64,000 nt of DNA from Halobacillus andaensis (GTDB taxonomy: Bacteria; Bacillota; Bacilli; Bacillales; Halobacillaceae). Positions 23,890 to 33,066 of the stretch are shown piece after piece. A program made the translations under genes and the position numbers. Location of the stretch: assembly GCF_014636475.1 (NCBI RefSeq), contig NZ_BMEL01000004.1, positions 248,001-312,000 on the forward strand, in the 5' to 3' direction. The notes under the pieces were generated by a model. That model did no database searches. It saw only the letters and a list, made by a program, of their open reading frames with translations, and had not been told where the DNA came from. Within the stretch, counting starts at the first letter, position 1, and each line of letters starts with the position of its first letter.

Positions 23890-25857
23890 TTATTCAACCG
23901 TCATTCGTCCTTTTTTAATTAATGAATGACGAATGAAGATGTTAGCTAGTGCTATAAACAGAGCACCGACAGTCAACCCAATCAGGTAAGCCCAAATATT
24001 TTCAACGAGCGGCCAGCCCCAAAATGCTGGTAACGGATACCATTGAATGGCACCGAGTAGTACCGCGGTTACTGAACCGATAATCGCTCCAATAATATTA
24101 ATTGGAATAGTAATAAGCGGGTTGCGCAGCATGAATGGAATCGCACCTTCACTAATGGCGATAAAGCCAAGTAAAATAGACGTATTACCGGCTACACGAA
24201 GGTTGGCGTCGAAAACCCTGCGACCTACGACAAACCGGTCGATTACTGTGGCTAACCCAAGACCAATCGGTGGGATAACGATCGCAAGTACGCGAGCAGT
24301 TAATGGGAAAATCTCGTCAGCTGCCAGTCCAATTGCGATGGCACCTGCTGCTTTGTTAACAGGGCCGCCAAGGTCAAATGCCGTAGCTGAGGCAATAATT
24401 GTCGACAGCACAACTTCACCAGACTCTTGAGCAGATTCAATGGTTACACGCAGAAGTTCGTTTAAACCGCCAAAGACAGGATCTACCACATAAAAGTTTA
24501 ATAAGAAAATGGACATAACACTTATGGCCGGGATGATAAGCATCGGCTTCATTGCCTGGAAATTTTTATTCAACTTAATCTTTTCATTTAAAAATTTTGC
24601 AATATATCCAGCGGTTAAACCTAAGATGAGAGCACCTAAGAATCCGGATGGAATTCCTTCTTCAACTCCCCAATACTGATAGTGAACACCAGCAGCAAAT
24701 AGACCACCGATAAAACCAGCTACAATCCCTACTCGATCGGCAAGAGAATAAGCGGTAAAAGCAGCAAAGATGGGGTACATAAATTGAAAAATAAGGAACC
24801 CAAATTTATCTAAATGGTGCAAAATAACAAATAGTTCATTGTCAGAAGTGGCATAGCTAGGATCATTAATGTCATTTACAAGGCCAAATGGAATCGCTCC
24901 AAGCTTTGCAATCCCCATCATGAGGCCGGCAGCCACAATGACCGGAATCATGTAAGAAATACCTGTTAAGATGGCTTGCCCCATCTCTGCAAGAACGCCT
25001 TGCTTTTTATTAGATGTAGAAGAAGGTTCGTCTTCACCATTGGATTCGACCACTCCGTCAGGATTATTTAACGCTTGATCAATTAATTCTTCGCCTCGTT
25101 CTAGAGGGGCTGCAACACGAGTTTGGACGTAAGGAAGACCTTTAAAACGGTCTTTTCCTTTAGGGGTGATATCTGTTGCAAAAACGACAGCGTCTGCTTG
25201 ATTAATGCGTTCCGCTGTATGTTCGTCTTCAAGACCGTTAGCTCCCTGTTTTTCGGAATAGACACGTACGCCTTTTTTCTTTCCGGCTTGCTCCATCGCT
25301 TCAGCAGCCATATACGTGTGAGCAATCCCGGCAGCACAAGCAGTGACGACAAGTACTGTTCGATCCATTTCCTGTACCGGCTCCTCAACGTCACCGGTAT
25401 CTTTCTGATCAAGAGCGGCGATAAATTCCTGTGAATTAGTTGCTTCCATCAATCGCTGATAATACGATTTATCCATTAACCTGGTACTAAGTTCTGCTAA
25501 TAAGTTTAAATGCGTTGATCCAGCTTCCCCTTCAGGAATGGCTAGTAAAAAGACAAGCTCTACTTTATTGTTAGGGTCAATGCTTTCCCAGTCTTCTATA
25601 GGGGTGGACAGTCTTGCTACTGCAAATCCGGCCTTTTTAACCGCCTTTGATTTCCCATGTGGAATAGCTAGACCTGCTTCAAATCCTGTGGCAGATAATT
25701 TTTCTCTTTCTAATACTTCTTTGTAAAAGTCGTCCTTGGAATTCAAATAGCCTTCATCATACAATTGTTCGGTTAATTTCCTAATGACATCTTCTTTTTT
25801 TGAGTCGTTTACATCAAAACGAACAAGAGACGATGTTGTCATTTGCGCTAAATTCAT
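23890..25857 (-). CDS. mngA: Fructose-family PTS enzyme IIABC, mannosylglycerate type
   Basis: About 655 residues in the order IIA-IIB-IIC. IIA (1-150) has the phosphohistidine in GLAIPHGKSKAV; IIB (about 165-270) has the phosphocysteine in VVTACAAGIAHTYMAAEAM, with CAAG instead of the usual CPTG; IIC (about 295-645) has around nine helices with GGPVNKAAGAIAIGLAADEIFPLTARV and AISEGAIPFMLRNP. It imports and phosphorylates a sugar or glycoside; its pairing with MngB and ManA points to 2-O-alpha-mannosylglycerate, possibly also glucosylglycerate. The ATG at 25857 is preferred over a GTG at 25866 because AAAGGG is better spaced. First gene of the operon, divergent from an RpiR regulator. Confidence 0.87.
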   Translation of the reverse strand: MNLAQMTTSSLVRFDVNDSKKEDVIRKLTEQLYDEGYLNSKDDFYKEVLEREKLSATGFEAGLAIPHGKSKAVKKAGFAVARLSTPIEDWESIDPNNKVELVFLLAIPEGEAGSTHLNLLAELSTRLMDKSYYQRLMEATNSQEFIAALDQKDTGDVEEPVQEMDRTVLVVTACAAGIAHTYMAAEAMEQAGKKKGVRVYSEKQGANGLEDEHTAERINQADAVVFATDITPKGKDRFKGLPYVQTRVAAPLERGEELIDQALNNPDGVVESNGEDEPSSTSNKKQGVLAEMGQAILTGISYMIPVIVAAGLMMGIAKLGAIPFGLVNDINDPSYATSDNELFVILHHLDKFGFLIFQFMYPIFAAFTAYSLADRVGIVAGFIGGLFAAGVHYQYWGVEEGIPSGFLGALILGLTAGYIAKFLNEKIKLNKNFQAMKPMLIIPAISVMSIFLLNFYVVDPVFGGLNELLRVTIESAQESGEVVLSTIIASATAFDLGGPVNKAAGAIAIGLAADEIFPLTARVLAIVIPPIGLGLATVIDRFVVGRRVFDANLRVAGNTSILLGFIAISEGAIPFMLRNPLITIPINIIGAIIGSVTAVLLGAIQWYPLPAFWGWPLVENIWAYLIGLTVGALFIALANIFIRHSLIKKGRMTVE

Positions 25858-25880
25858 TTCCGTCACCCTTTCTATCTTTT

Positions 25881-25894
25881 TGTAAGTGTTTTCA
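25881..25894. promoter_or_regulatory. cre-like site in the mngA/rpiR intergenic region
   Basis: TGTAAGTGTTTTCA matches the CcpA consensus TGWNANCGNTNWCA except for T in place of C at position 7. It lies about 25 bases upstream of mngA. Confidence 0.4.
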
Positions 25895-26007
25895 TTTGCT
25901 TAATTCAGTTGTATCATAGGTTGCCAATCAGTAGTTATACAGGAAATGTACAATTGTACATTTTGCATGCTATACTCTGGTTATCATCTAGAAAAGAGGC
26001 TTATCTT

Positions 26008-26760
26008 ATGGGCATTTTACTTGATACATTTTCAGAAAAAATACCTTTGTTGACACACTCGGAGAAGCATGTACTGTATTACATTGAACATCATTGGGAA
26101 GCGTCAAAAACGATGCCGCTGACTCAAATGGCAGAAGAAAATAATGTGAGTACGACGACAGTAATCCGTTTATGTCACAAGCTCGGTATGGACGGTTTTT
26201 CTGAGTTAAAATACTTCTTGAAAAATCATCAAGCTGCAGAACTTCCAGGAGATCTCGATCCTATTGAGCGATACAAAAAAGATGTACAAATTAGCTTGTC
26301 ACAATTACGTGCAGATGATTTACAAAGCATCGCTCATTCGATTGACAGGGCCAATCGGATCGTTATATTATCCGTTGGTCTTACGAAGATGATAGGGGAG
26401 TATGTAAGTAAGAGACTCATGCAGGTGAATCTGTCGACCACGTATATTTATGAGTCACACATGATCGACCTTATTAGTAATTGGATTAGTAAAGATGACC
26501 TCGTTATTTTTATTTCCTCAAGTGGAGAAACGGAGACGTTATTAAAAGCGTGTGATAAACTGGACCACTTGAATATTAAAACAGTGGCTATGACAAATAA
26601 TCCGGACAGCCGTTTGTTTAAAACATGCCAGCAGGGGGTCAGTGCACCGGTCGAAAAAGTATCCTACGAAGGATATGACGTCTCCAATCGATCGTCTCTC
26701 GTTATGCTCGCTGACTTAACCTTTGAGTATTATTTAAAATTTATGGTGGGAAAAGGTTGA
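26008..26760 (+). CDS. RpiR/MurR-family regulator of the mannosylglycerate-type operon
   Basis: 250 residues from the ATG at 26008, which has AAGAGG at suitable distance; the frame is open back to 25909 but that part covers the promoter region. Residues 1-77 are the RpiR helix-turn-helix (MAEENNVSTTTVIRLCHKLGMDGFSELKYFLK) and about 95-245 a SIS sugar-phosphate domain (VILSVGLTKMIGEYVSKRLMQ, VIFISSSGETETLLKACDKL). It should sense a phosphosugar such as mannose-6-phosphate. It is transcribed away from mngA, which is the usual arrangement for control of the neighbouring operon. Confidence 0.82.
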   Translation: MGILLDTFSEKIPLLTHSEKHVLYYIEHHWEASKTMPLTQMAEENNVSTTTVIRLCHKLGMDGFSELKYFLKNHQAAELPGDLDPIERYKKDVQISLSQLRADDLQSIAHSIDRANRIVILSVGLTKMIGEYVSKRLMQVNLSTTYIYESHMIDLISNWISKDDLVIFISSSGETETLLKACDKLDHLNIKTVAMTNNPDSRLFKTCQQGVSAPVEKVSYEGYDVSNRSSLVMLADLTFEYYLKFMVGKG

Positions 26761-26804
26761 GCGTTGCGACGCTGCTCGCTTATAAAACAGCTCCGAACGG
26801 GCAA

Positions 26805-26838
26805 AACAAAATCCCTCCATGCAGCATGGAGGGGATCA
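26805..26838 (-). terminator. Terminator of the gluconate operon
   Basis: On the minus strand CCCTCCATG and CATGGAGGG pair around a short loop and a T-rich tract follows. It is 5 bases past the gntK stop. Confidence 0.8.
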
Positions 26839-26839
26839 C

Positions 26840-28384
26840 TTATTTTATATGTTTTCTTTGATATTCTGCAATGGAGCCATACTCTTCCTCGAATAAGCGA
26901 GATAACCTTATATAAATGGGGAGAAGTTCACGATAGACAGCAGAGGTTTCAGGAACCGGGTCGTGGGTGTGAGTATTGCCAATCATCTCGGAAACAATAC
27001 TGAAATCTTCAATTTCCCCGGTGGCGTACATCCCTAAAACGATCGCTCCCAGGCAAGAACTTTCATAGCTTTCTGGTACAACGACAGGCTTATCAAAGAT
27101 GTCTGTCATCATTTGCCGCCAAACTTCTGATCGAGCAAAACCACCGGTAGCTTGAATGCGCTGTGGTTCACCTGTTAATTCCTCAAGCGCGAGAAGGACG
27201 GTATATAAGTTGTAAATAATACCCTCTAGAACGGCACGGACCATGTGTTGTTTTTCATGATGAATGCTAAGGCCAAAAAACGATCCCCGAGCACTCGAAT
27301 TCCATAGTGGAGCTCGTTCTCCTGTCAAGAAAGGGTGGAACACTAAACCGTCAGAGCCGGCAGGAACATTGGTCGCTATTTTTGTTAACACATCATAGGG
27401 ATCGATTCCAAGCCGTTTAGCTGTTTCTACCTCAGCGGCAGCAAACTCATCGCGAAGCCATCGTAACACCATGCCGCCGTTATTTACTGGACCGCCAATT
27501 ACCCAATGGTCCTCAGTGAGTGCATAACAGAAAATACGCCCCTTTGGATCGGTTTTGGGTTCATTGGTAACGCTTCGTATTGCACCACTTGTCCCTATTG
27601 TTACCGCAATAACTCCTGGCTCTATAGCATTAACTCCCAGATTAGATAACACACCATCACTGGCTCCAACGATAAAAGGGGTTTGCTCTGCAATGCCCAG
27701 GTATTGCTGATACTCCTTTTGGATACCTGTCATAGAATGAGTAGTTGGCACAAGCGTAGATAATTGATCCGGTGTAATCCCCGCAACCTGCAAGGCCTCT
27801 TCATCCCAATTTAATTCTTTTAAATTAAATAACCCTGTAGCTGAGGCGATCGAGTGATCAACAATATATTCACCAAACAACTTGTGAAACACATACTCTT
27901 TAATGGAGATGAACTTTTTTGCTTTAACAAAAACTTCTGGTTTCTCTTCTTTCATCCACATTAATTTGGCAAGAGGGGACATGGCATGAACCGGTGTACC
28001 TGTACGCAAATAAATGTCATGGCCGTTTAGTTCTTCTTTAAGCTTTCTAGCATACTCGGCACTTCTTGTATCCGCCCACGTAATGCTATTGGTTAACAAC
28101 TCATCTTCTTCATCTACAGCAATCAGGCTGTGCATGGCTGAACTAAAAGAAACAAACGATAAATCACCTTCGTTAAGTTTCGCTTTTCTTACTGTTTCCC
28201 GAATGGTTCCAAGGACAGCATCTAAGATTTCTGATGGATCTTGTTCAGCTACAAGCTGATTTGGCGTATGTAAAGGGTAATTGATGGTATGTTGAGTCAC
28301 CACTTCACCTTTTTTAGTGAAAAGTACGGATTTTGTGCTTGTAGTCCCAATATCTACCCCTAAATAATAAGATAGTGAAGTCAT
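26840..28384 (-). CDS. gntK: Gluconokinase (FGGY family)
   Basis: 514 residues, the normal FGGY length. The N-terminal phosphate loop YYLGVDIGTTSTKSVLF, the SFSSAMHSLIAVD substrate segment with the following TWADTR, VTIGTSGAIR, and the C-terminal ATGGFARSEVWRQMMTDIF signature are present; GGPVNNGGMVLRWLRDEF is typical of gluconate kinases. It phosphorylates gluconate to 6-phosphogluconate. The gene follows gntP by 78 bases that hold two competing hairpins, and AAAGGAGG precedes the ATG. Confidence 0.92.
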   Translation of the reverse strand: MTSLSYYLGVDIGTTSTKSVLFTKKGEVVTQHTINYPLHTPNQLVAEQDPSEILDAVLGTIRETVRKAKLNEGDLSFVSFSSAMHSLIAVDEEDELLTNSITWADTRSAEYARKLKEELNGHDIYLRTGTPVHAMSPLAKLMWMKEEKPEVFVKAKKFISIKEYVFHKLFGEYIVDHSIASATGLFNLKELNWDEEALQVAGITPDQLSTLVPTTHSMTGIQKEYQQYLGIAEQTPFIVGASDGVLSNLGVNAIEPGVIAVTIGTSGAIRSVTNEPKTDPKGRIFCYALTEDHWVIGGPVNNGGMVLRWLRDEFAAAEVETAKRLGIDPYDVLTKIATNVPAGSDGLVFHPFLTGERAPLWNSSARGSFFGLSIHHEKQHMVRAVLEGIIYNLYTVLLALEELTGEPQRIQATGGFARSEVWRQMMTDIFDKPVVVPESYESSCLGAIVLGMYATGEIEDFSIVSEMIGNTHTHDPVPETSAVYRELLPIYIRLSRLFEEEYGSIAEYQRKHIK

Positions 28385-28400
28385 CGCTGTTCCTCCTTTG

Positions 28401-28450
28401 TGAGTCTATTCGTGAAAAAGGGACAGACTCATGGCTATCCCTTTTTCACG
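28401..28450 (-). promoter_or_regulatory. Mutually exclusive hairpins between gntP and gntK
   Basis: A 13-bp perfect inverted repeat (CGTGAAAAAGGGA at 28411-28423 with TCCCTTTTTCACG at 28438-28450) overlaps a second pair, TGAGTCT (28401-28407) and AGACTCA (28425-28431). The second arm lies in the first hairpin's loop, and the other arm lies next to the gntK ribosome site, so only one can form at a time. This could tune gntK translation or mRNA stability. Confidence 0.5.
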
Positions 28451-28462
28451 GTTTATTATAGT

Positions 28463-29818
28463 TTACGATATAAACAAGCTTATGACGAATACGACGGAAA
28501 ATCCGACGAAACCGATAATGGTTTCCATCACGGTCCACGACTTTAATGTGTCTTTAACGTCAAGTCCAAAGTAGCGGTTAACGAGCCAGAATCCAGAGTC
28601 ATTCACGTGAGAAAATACGGTAGCACCTGCTGCAATGGAAATAACGACTAGACCAAGGACTGGTCCGTCTAAGCCTAGCGTCTCAATTAATGGAGAGACA
28701 AGTCCGGCGGCTGTAACCATAGCAACCGTAGCAGAGCCTTGAGCTAAGCGAACAGCTGTAGAAATGACGAATGCTAAAAGTACGGGTGGAAGTGCGGAAT
28801 CAATCATAATCTCACCTAGGACATCACCAACCCCGGAATCAATTAATACTTGTTTGAATACACCACCAGCCCCTGTAACAAGAATAATGATACCAGCTGG
28901 TTCAAGTGCTTTTGTGGCAATTTCTTGGACTTCGTCTCTTGTATAGCCGCGTTTTGTTCCTAGGAATGTAAAGGTTAGCAGAGTAGCGATTGTTAATGCT
29001 ACAAATGGGTGCCCAAGGAAAGTAGCAATGCTTCGGAATAAGTTTCCTTCTGCAAGCAGCAATTCTGAAATTGTATTCACTAAAATTAATACTAATGGAA
29101 TAAAGATGAGCGTAGCGATTAAGCCAAAACCAGGCAGTTCCTTATCGTATTCTTTTTGCTGCTCTTCTTCACTTATCTCCATATAATCTGGAACGCCTAC
29201 ATTAATCTTAGAAGCTATATAACGCCCGAATAAAGGGCCTGCTAGAATCATAGATGGAATACCTGCCAGCACCCCAAAAAGAATAACCCAGCCAAGGTCC
29301 GCACCAACTAAATCGGCTACTGCAATAGGACCAGGAGTAGGGGGGATAAAGCTGTGAGTAACCGCTAAACCAGCTAGGAGGGGAATTCCGTAATACAAAA
29401 TGGATTTTCCTGCTTTTTTAGCTAATCCATAAACGATTGGGACTAATATAATAAATCCAACATCGAAAAACACAGGTATGGCAACTAGAAACCCGGTAAT
29501 CCCTAAGGCCCATTGAGCTTTATCTTCACCAAATTTAGCAATCAATGTTTGGGCCAGTCGTTCAGCTCCACCAGAAACTTCTAGAAGCTTACCAAACATA
29601 GCACCTAAACCAACGACAACAGCAACAAATCCAAGTGTTCCGCCCATGCCGCTTTCCATCGAATCGATGACATCGCCTAAAGGCATCCCTGCTGCAATCC
29701 CTACGACTAAACTAACGAGTAATAGGGCAACAAAAGCATGGAGTTTTGTACGAATAACTAAAAATAATAGTAAGAAAATCCCCGTTATGGCTACGAAAAT
29801 TAATGATAAATCTGACAT
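28463..29818 (-). CDS. gntP: Gluconate:H+ symporter GntP
   Basis: 451 residues with about 12-14 membrane helices. Family motifs include GGTLGFVAVVVGLGAMFGKLLEVSGGAERLAQTLI, IPVFFDVGFIILVPIVYGLAKKAGKS and HSFIPPTPGPIAVADLVGADLGWVI, ending with HVNDSGFWLVNRYFGLDVKDTLKSWTVMETIIG, a hallmark of the GntP family. It takes up gluconate across the cytoplasmic membrane. Middle gene of gnd-gntP-gntK on the minus strand; AAAGGAGGAAATAAC lies upstream of the ATG. Confidence 0.93.
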   Translation of the reverse strand: MSDLSLIFVAITGIFLLLFLVIRTKLHAFVALLLVSLVVGIAAGMPLGDVIDSMESGMGGTLGFVAVVVGLGAMFGKLLEVSGGAERLAQTLIAKFGEDKAQWALGITGFLVAIPVFFDVGFIILVPIVYGLAKKAGKSILYYGIPLLAGLAVTHSFIPPTPGPIAVADLVGADLGWVILFGVLAGIPSMILAGPLFGRYIASKINVGVPDYMEISEEEQQKEYDKELPGFGLIATLIFIPLVLILVNTISELLLAEGNLFRSIATFLGHPFVALTIATLLTFTFLGTKRGYTRDEVQEIATKALEPAGIIILVTGAGGVFKQVLIDSGVGDVLGEIMIDSALPPVLLAFVISTAVRLAQGSATVAMVTAAGLVSPLIETLGLDGPVLGLVVISIAAGATVFSHVNDSGFWLVNRYFGLDVKDTLKSWTVMETIIGFVGFSVVFVISLFIS

Positions 29819-29881
29819 GTTATTTCCTCCTTTAAATGTAATGAACCGCTTTCATGATAAAGATTAAAGAATTCTAGTTAC

Positions 29882-30778
29882 TTATTGTTTTACGACAGCA
29901 TGTCCACCGAATTCATTCCTTAATGCCGCTACAACTTTACCTGAGAAGGTATCCTCTTCTTGTGAGCGGTAACGCATCATTAGCGATAAAGCAATAATAG
30001 GTGCAGACGTCTGAAGATCGAGTGCGGTTTCCACTGTCCATTTTCCTTCACCTGATGAATTCATTACTCCTCTAAGGTCCTCGAGATTTGCATCTTTAGA
30101 AAAAGCTTGTTCCATTAGCTCCATTAACCACGAACGAATGACGGATCCATGGTTCCACACTTTAGCCACTTTTTCGTAGTCATAATTGAACTCACTCTTA
30201 TGGAGGATATCAAACCCTTCTCCTATGGCTTGCATCATTCCATATTCGATCCCATTATGTACCATTTTTAGAAAGTGACCGCTTCCAGTTTTGCCTGTAT
30301 ATAGATAACCATTCTCTATGCAAACGTCTTCAAAAATGGGCTCAATGTGTTTGAATTTATCAGGATGCCCGCCGATCATTGTGCATGCACCGGTTCTAGC
30401 TCCATCAGTGCCGCCGCTTGTACCACAATCAAACAAATAAATTCCCTTTTCTTCTAGAAACTCAGATCGTTTAAGGGTATCTTTGTAATTTGAATTACCA
30501 CCATCAATAATCATATCACCCGGGTGCAAAAGCTTAGAAAGGGTCTGAATGACGCTTTCAGTTACTTCTCCTGCAGGTACCATCAACCATACGACTCGTG
30601 GAGAAGGTAGATCAGTAACAAACTGCTCTAAAGAATTACGATAAAAAAATTTTTCATGATTTATTTTTTCTTGAACCGTTAAGTCTGAATCATAGCCTAC
30701 AACCGTATGATCATGATCTAATAAGTTCAAGCTTAAGTTAAGGCCCATCTTTCCAAGGCCTACCATACCTATTTTCAT
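29882..30778 (-). CDS. gnd: Decarboxylating 6-phosphogluconate dehydrogenase, short (YqeC-like) type
   Basis: 298 residues, the short NAD-type form rather than the 470-residue form. The Rossmann motif MVGLGKMGLNLSLNLLDHDHTVVGYD shows Asp at the end of beta-2, consistent with NAD preference. DGGNSNYKDTLKR, FDCGTSGGTDGARTGACTMIGG and KTGSGHFLKMVHNGIEYGMMQ (catalytic Lys/Asn) are conserved. It converts 6-phosphogluconate to ribulose-5-phosphate and CO2. As first gene of the operon it lets gluconate enter the pentose phosphate route. Confidence 0.9.
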   Translation of the reverse strand: MKIGMVGLGKMGLNLSLNLLDHDHTVVGYDSDLTVQEKINHEKFFYRNSLEQFVTDLPSPRVVWLMVPAGEVTESVIQTLSKLLHPGDMIIDGGNSNYKDTLKRSEFLEEKGIYLFDCGTSGGTDGARTGACTMIGGHPDKFKHIEPIFEDVCIENGYLYTGKTGSGHFLKMVHNGIEYGMMQAIGEGFDILHKSEFNYDYEKVAKVWNHGSVIRSWLMELMEQAFSKDANLEDLRGVMNSSGEGKWTVETALDLQTSAPIIALSLMMRYRSQEEDTFSGKVVAALRNEFGGHAVVKQ

Positions 30779-30914
30779 TAAATTGCCTCCTTTGTAGCAA
30801 AAGAATATTTTTTCGCCTACGAGCGATTATATCAAATTTTTTTTCGTAAGCAAGACATTTAAAAAATATTTTTTTCTTATATAATGTAAACATGAAACTT
30901 AAGTAGGGGGTCGC

Positions 30915-31772
30915 ATGATGGAACGGGAGACACAGCACGGACTTGCAAGAATAAGAAGCAGTTATTCGAAGTTTAGTGATAAAGAGAAAAAAATTGCAGA
31001 CTACATCCTCGAACAGCCAGAAACGATCATACACCACACGATAAACCAAGTAGCCGACGAATTGGATGTAGCTGAATCGACGGTGTTTCGTTTTTGTAAA
31101 CGAATTGGCTTTAAAGGTTATCAAGCACTAAAGATTGCCTTAGCTGCTGAAATTGTAACACCTATTAAAGATATTCATGAGGAAATTAATGATGGGGACA
31201 GCGTAACAACGGTTTCCGAAAAAGTTTTTCATTCGAATAGTAAAACGTTGGAAAGTACGTTGCAAATTCTTGACGGACAAGCGATTGAAGAAGCTGTTGA
31301 CGCTTTATTGAAGGCAAGAAAAATTGAATTTTATGGCTGCGGGGGTTCAGCGGTGGTAGCCTTGGATGGTTATCATAAATTTATTCGAACAGGATTGCTG
31401 ACTAGTACTCAGCTTGATTCCCATATGCAGTTGATGTCTGCATCACAGTTGGCAGAAGACGATGTAGCGGTCATTATTTCACACTCTGGAACGACGAAGG
31501 ATTCTCTCGATGTCCTTAGAGTTCTAAAGGAAAAAGGAATTAAGACGATTGCCATAACGAACTTTGCGAAATCACCACTAACGAAGGAAGCCGATATTTC
31601 CCTTTATACGGTATCAGAAGAAACCGACTTTCGATCTGAAGCATTTTCATCAAGGATCGCACAGTTAAGTATTATTGACGCTCTATATACAAACATAATG
31701 ATAGCTAAGCAGGAAACGGGAAAGCGTTCTTTAGAAAATATGCGTGAAGCCATGTCGTTAAAAAGACTATAA
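30915..31772 (+). CDS. RpiR/MurR-family regulator of the gluconate operon
   Basis: 285 residues: helix-turn-helix domain (1-80; NQVADELDVAESTVFRFCKRIGFKGYQALKIALA) and SIS domain (about 120-260; KIEFYGCGGSAVVALDGYHKFIRTG, AVIISHSGTTKDSLDVLRVLKEKGIKTIAITN). It likely senses 6-phosphogluconate or a related sugar acid phosphate. It is divergent from gnd; the 136-base gap is AT-rich and has TATAAT at 30880-30885 on the plus strand. Two ATGs (30915 and 30918) follow AGGGGG. It ends at a terminator shared with the convergent ATPase gene. Confidence 0.83.
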   Translation: MMERETQHGLARIRSSYSKFSDKEKKIADYILEQPETIIHHTINQVADELDVAESTVFRFCKRIGFKGYQALKIALAAEIVTPIKDIHEEINDGDSVTTVSEKVFHSNSKTLESTLQILDGQAIEEAVDALLKARKIEFYGCGGSAVVALDGYHKFIRTGLLTSTQLDSHMQLMSASQLAEDDVAVIISHSGTTKDSLDVLRVLKEKGIKTIAITNFAKSPLTKEADISLYTVSEETDFRSEAFSSRIAQLSIIDALYTNIMIAKQETGKRSLENMREAMSLKRL

Positions 31773-31803
31773 ATAAACGGGGTCTACCGTACCCCGTTTA
31801 TTT
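31771..31803. terminator. Bidirectional terminator
   Basis: AAATAAACGGGGT and ACCCCGTTTATTT form a 13-bp perfect stem with A and T runs on both sides; it overlaps the stop of the minus-strand ATPase gene. Confidence 0.85.
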
Positions 31804-32850
31804 ATGATTTTCTATTTCTTTATTAATTTCTTGATAAATATCTTCAAAATCATCTTCTAAGAACAGGTCGTGGCATTCATTATTTAAATATTTGGCCTGT
31901 TGTAAATAAATAATTCCTTTTTTCATGTAAGATTTGTAAGATTTAGTAAGTTCCTCAATTTCTTCAGCAAATTTTTCGTCTGTTCCTGCTGTTACGGTTT
32001 CTGCATAGAGGTCGATGATAGAATCACCTTTACGCTCAGGAAAGTATTCATGCGGATCGGTACTATCAAACACACAAATGCCTAGATCACGCAACACGAC
32101 CATATCAATACTTTCTGGGTCAAACCCGCAGTGATACAGTTCGACATTGTGACCTAATGATTCTGCTTCTGCAGCCACTTTTCGTAAGAAGGTTGATTTG
32201 CCAGTACCTGCGCGCCCCTTGATAAAATAGCGATGGTCTAATCCTTCCGTTAAGTTAGGGATGTAATCCACAACGCCCTCTGGTGTAGATGCACCAAAAA
32301 AGCGGTGTTTCGTCCTTTGAAGGGGCGCTGGTGATGCTTTGGATAGATGAAGCTGGTTAATAAAATCATCGGTTAGATCGTTTGCCCTCGTAAAATTCAT
32401 GTTAGATATATAAATAAGTTCCAGATCGTCATGAATGTCTAACCCGATTTTGAAAGCTTCGTGAGCTTGATGATATGCTTCTTTCATTTGTCGTTTGTAA
32501 ATTTGTATTTTGTGTTCTAGATGGGTGGGTAGGGGAGTGGAAATAAATCGTTCAGTGGCCTTTCCGAACCCACGAACAAGATGACTGCCTGCATAAACAC
32601 CGATATTTAATTCAGGTAGAATAAAGCCGTCGAGAGCCTTGTGGTCAGCAGAACAATGGATCATTTCCACTTCGTAGCCTTTATTCATCCATTCGTTTGC
32701 CACTTTCATTAAAGGGTCAGCTGCACTGATTAACTCCCCTCTTTTCCATCTGATAACGTGATCTAATCCTTGGAAGTTAGATAAATAAAATGGGTAAAAT
32801 CCTTTAGCAGTATGATCCCCTGCAAAATAATGAATTTCTTTTCCCTTCAC
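31798..32850 (-). CDS. P-loop ATPase of the PRK06851 type
   Basis: 350 residues with a clear Walker A motif, FIKGRAGTGKSTFLRKVA (about 208-225). The protein looks duplicated: the N-terminal half has a degenerate nucleotide-loop-like GDHTAKGFYPFYLSNF (11-26) followed by VEMIHCSADHKALDGFILPELNIGVYAG, and the second half repeats the pattern as VELYHCGFDPESIDMVVLRDLGICVFD. This is the architecture of a conserved Firmicutes family of unknown function. It is a soluble single gene; its role cannot be inferred from its neighbours. Confidence 0.75.
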   Translation of the reverse strand: MKGKEIHYFAGDHTAKGFYPFYLSNFQGLDHVIRWKRGELISAADPLMKVANEWMNKGYEVEMIHCSADHKALDGFILPELNIGVYAGSHLVRGFGKATERFISTPLPTHLEHKIQIYKRQMKEAYHQAHEAFKIGLDIHDDLELIYISNMNFTRANDLTDDFINQLHLSKASPAPLQRTKHRFFGASTPEGVVDYIPNLTEGLDHRYFIKGRAGTGKSTFLRKVAAEAESLGHNVELYHCGFDPESIDMVVLRDLGICVFDSTDPHEYFPERKGDSIIDLYAETVTAGTDEKFAEEIEELTKSYKSYMKKGIIYLQQAKYLNNECHDLFLEDDFEDIYQEINKEIENHK

Positions 32851-33066
32851 ATTCTCACGCTCCTCTATTTGTAAGGTATGTAGCTCAAGACGGCTAGGTG
32901 ATAGCCTAATTCATACATTTTTCCGCAAATTCCTACAATGGAAGGAGTTTAAATTTTAAAAATGTGGGAAAAGACAAGTTGATGTACGCATAAATTGTTG
33001 ATCAAAAACGAATGTACTAATAAATAATCAACAAACGATAACCAACAATTCAAAGCAGGTGAGATC

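Noticed and set aside
29838-29860. cre site before gntP (GAACCGCTTTCAT)
   Set aside because: The CG core matches but the left half departs from the consensus at two constrained positions, so support is too weak.
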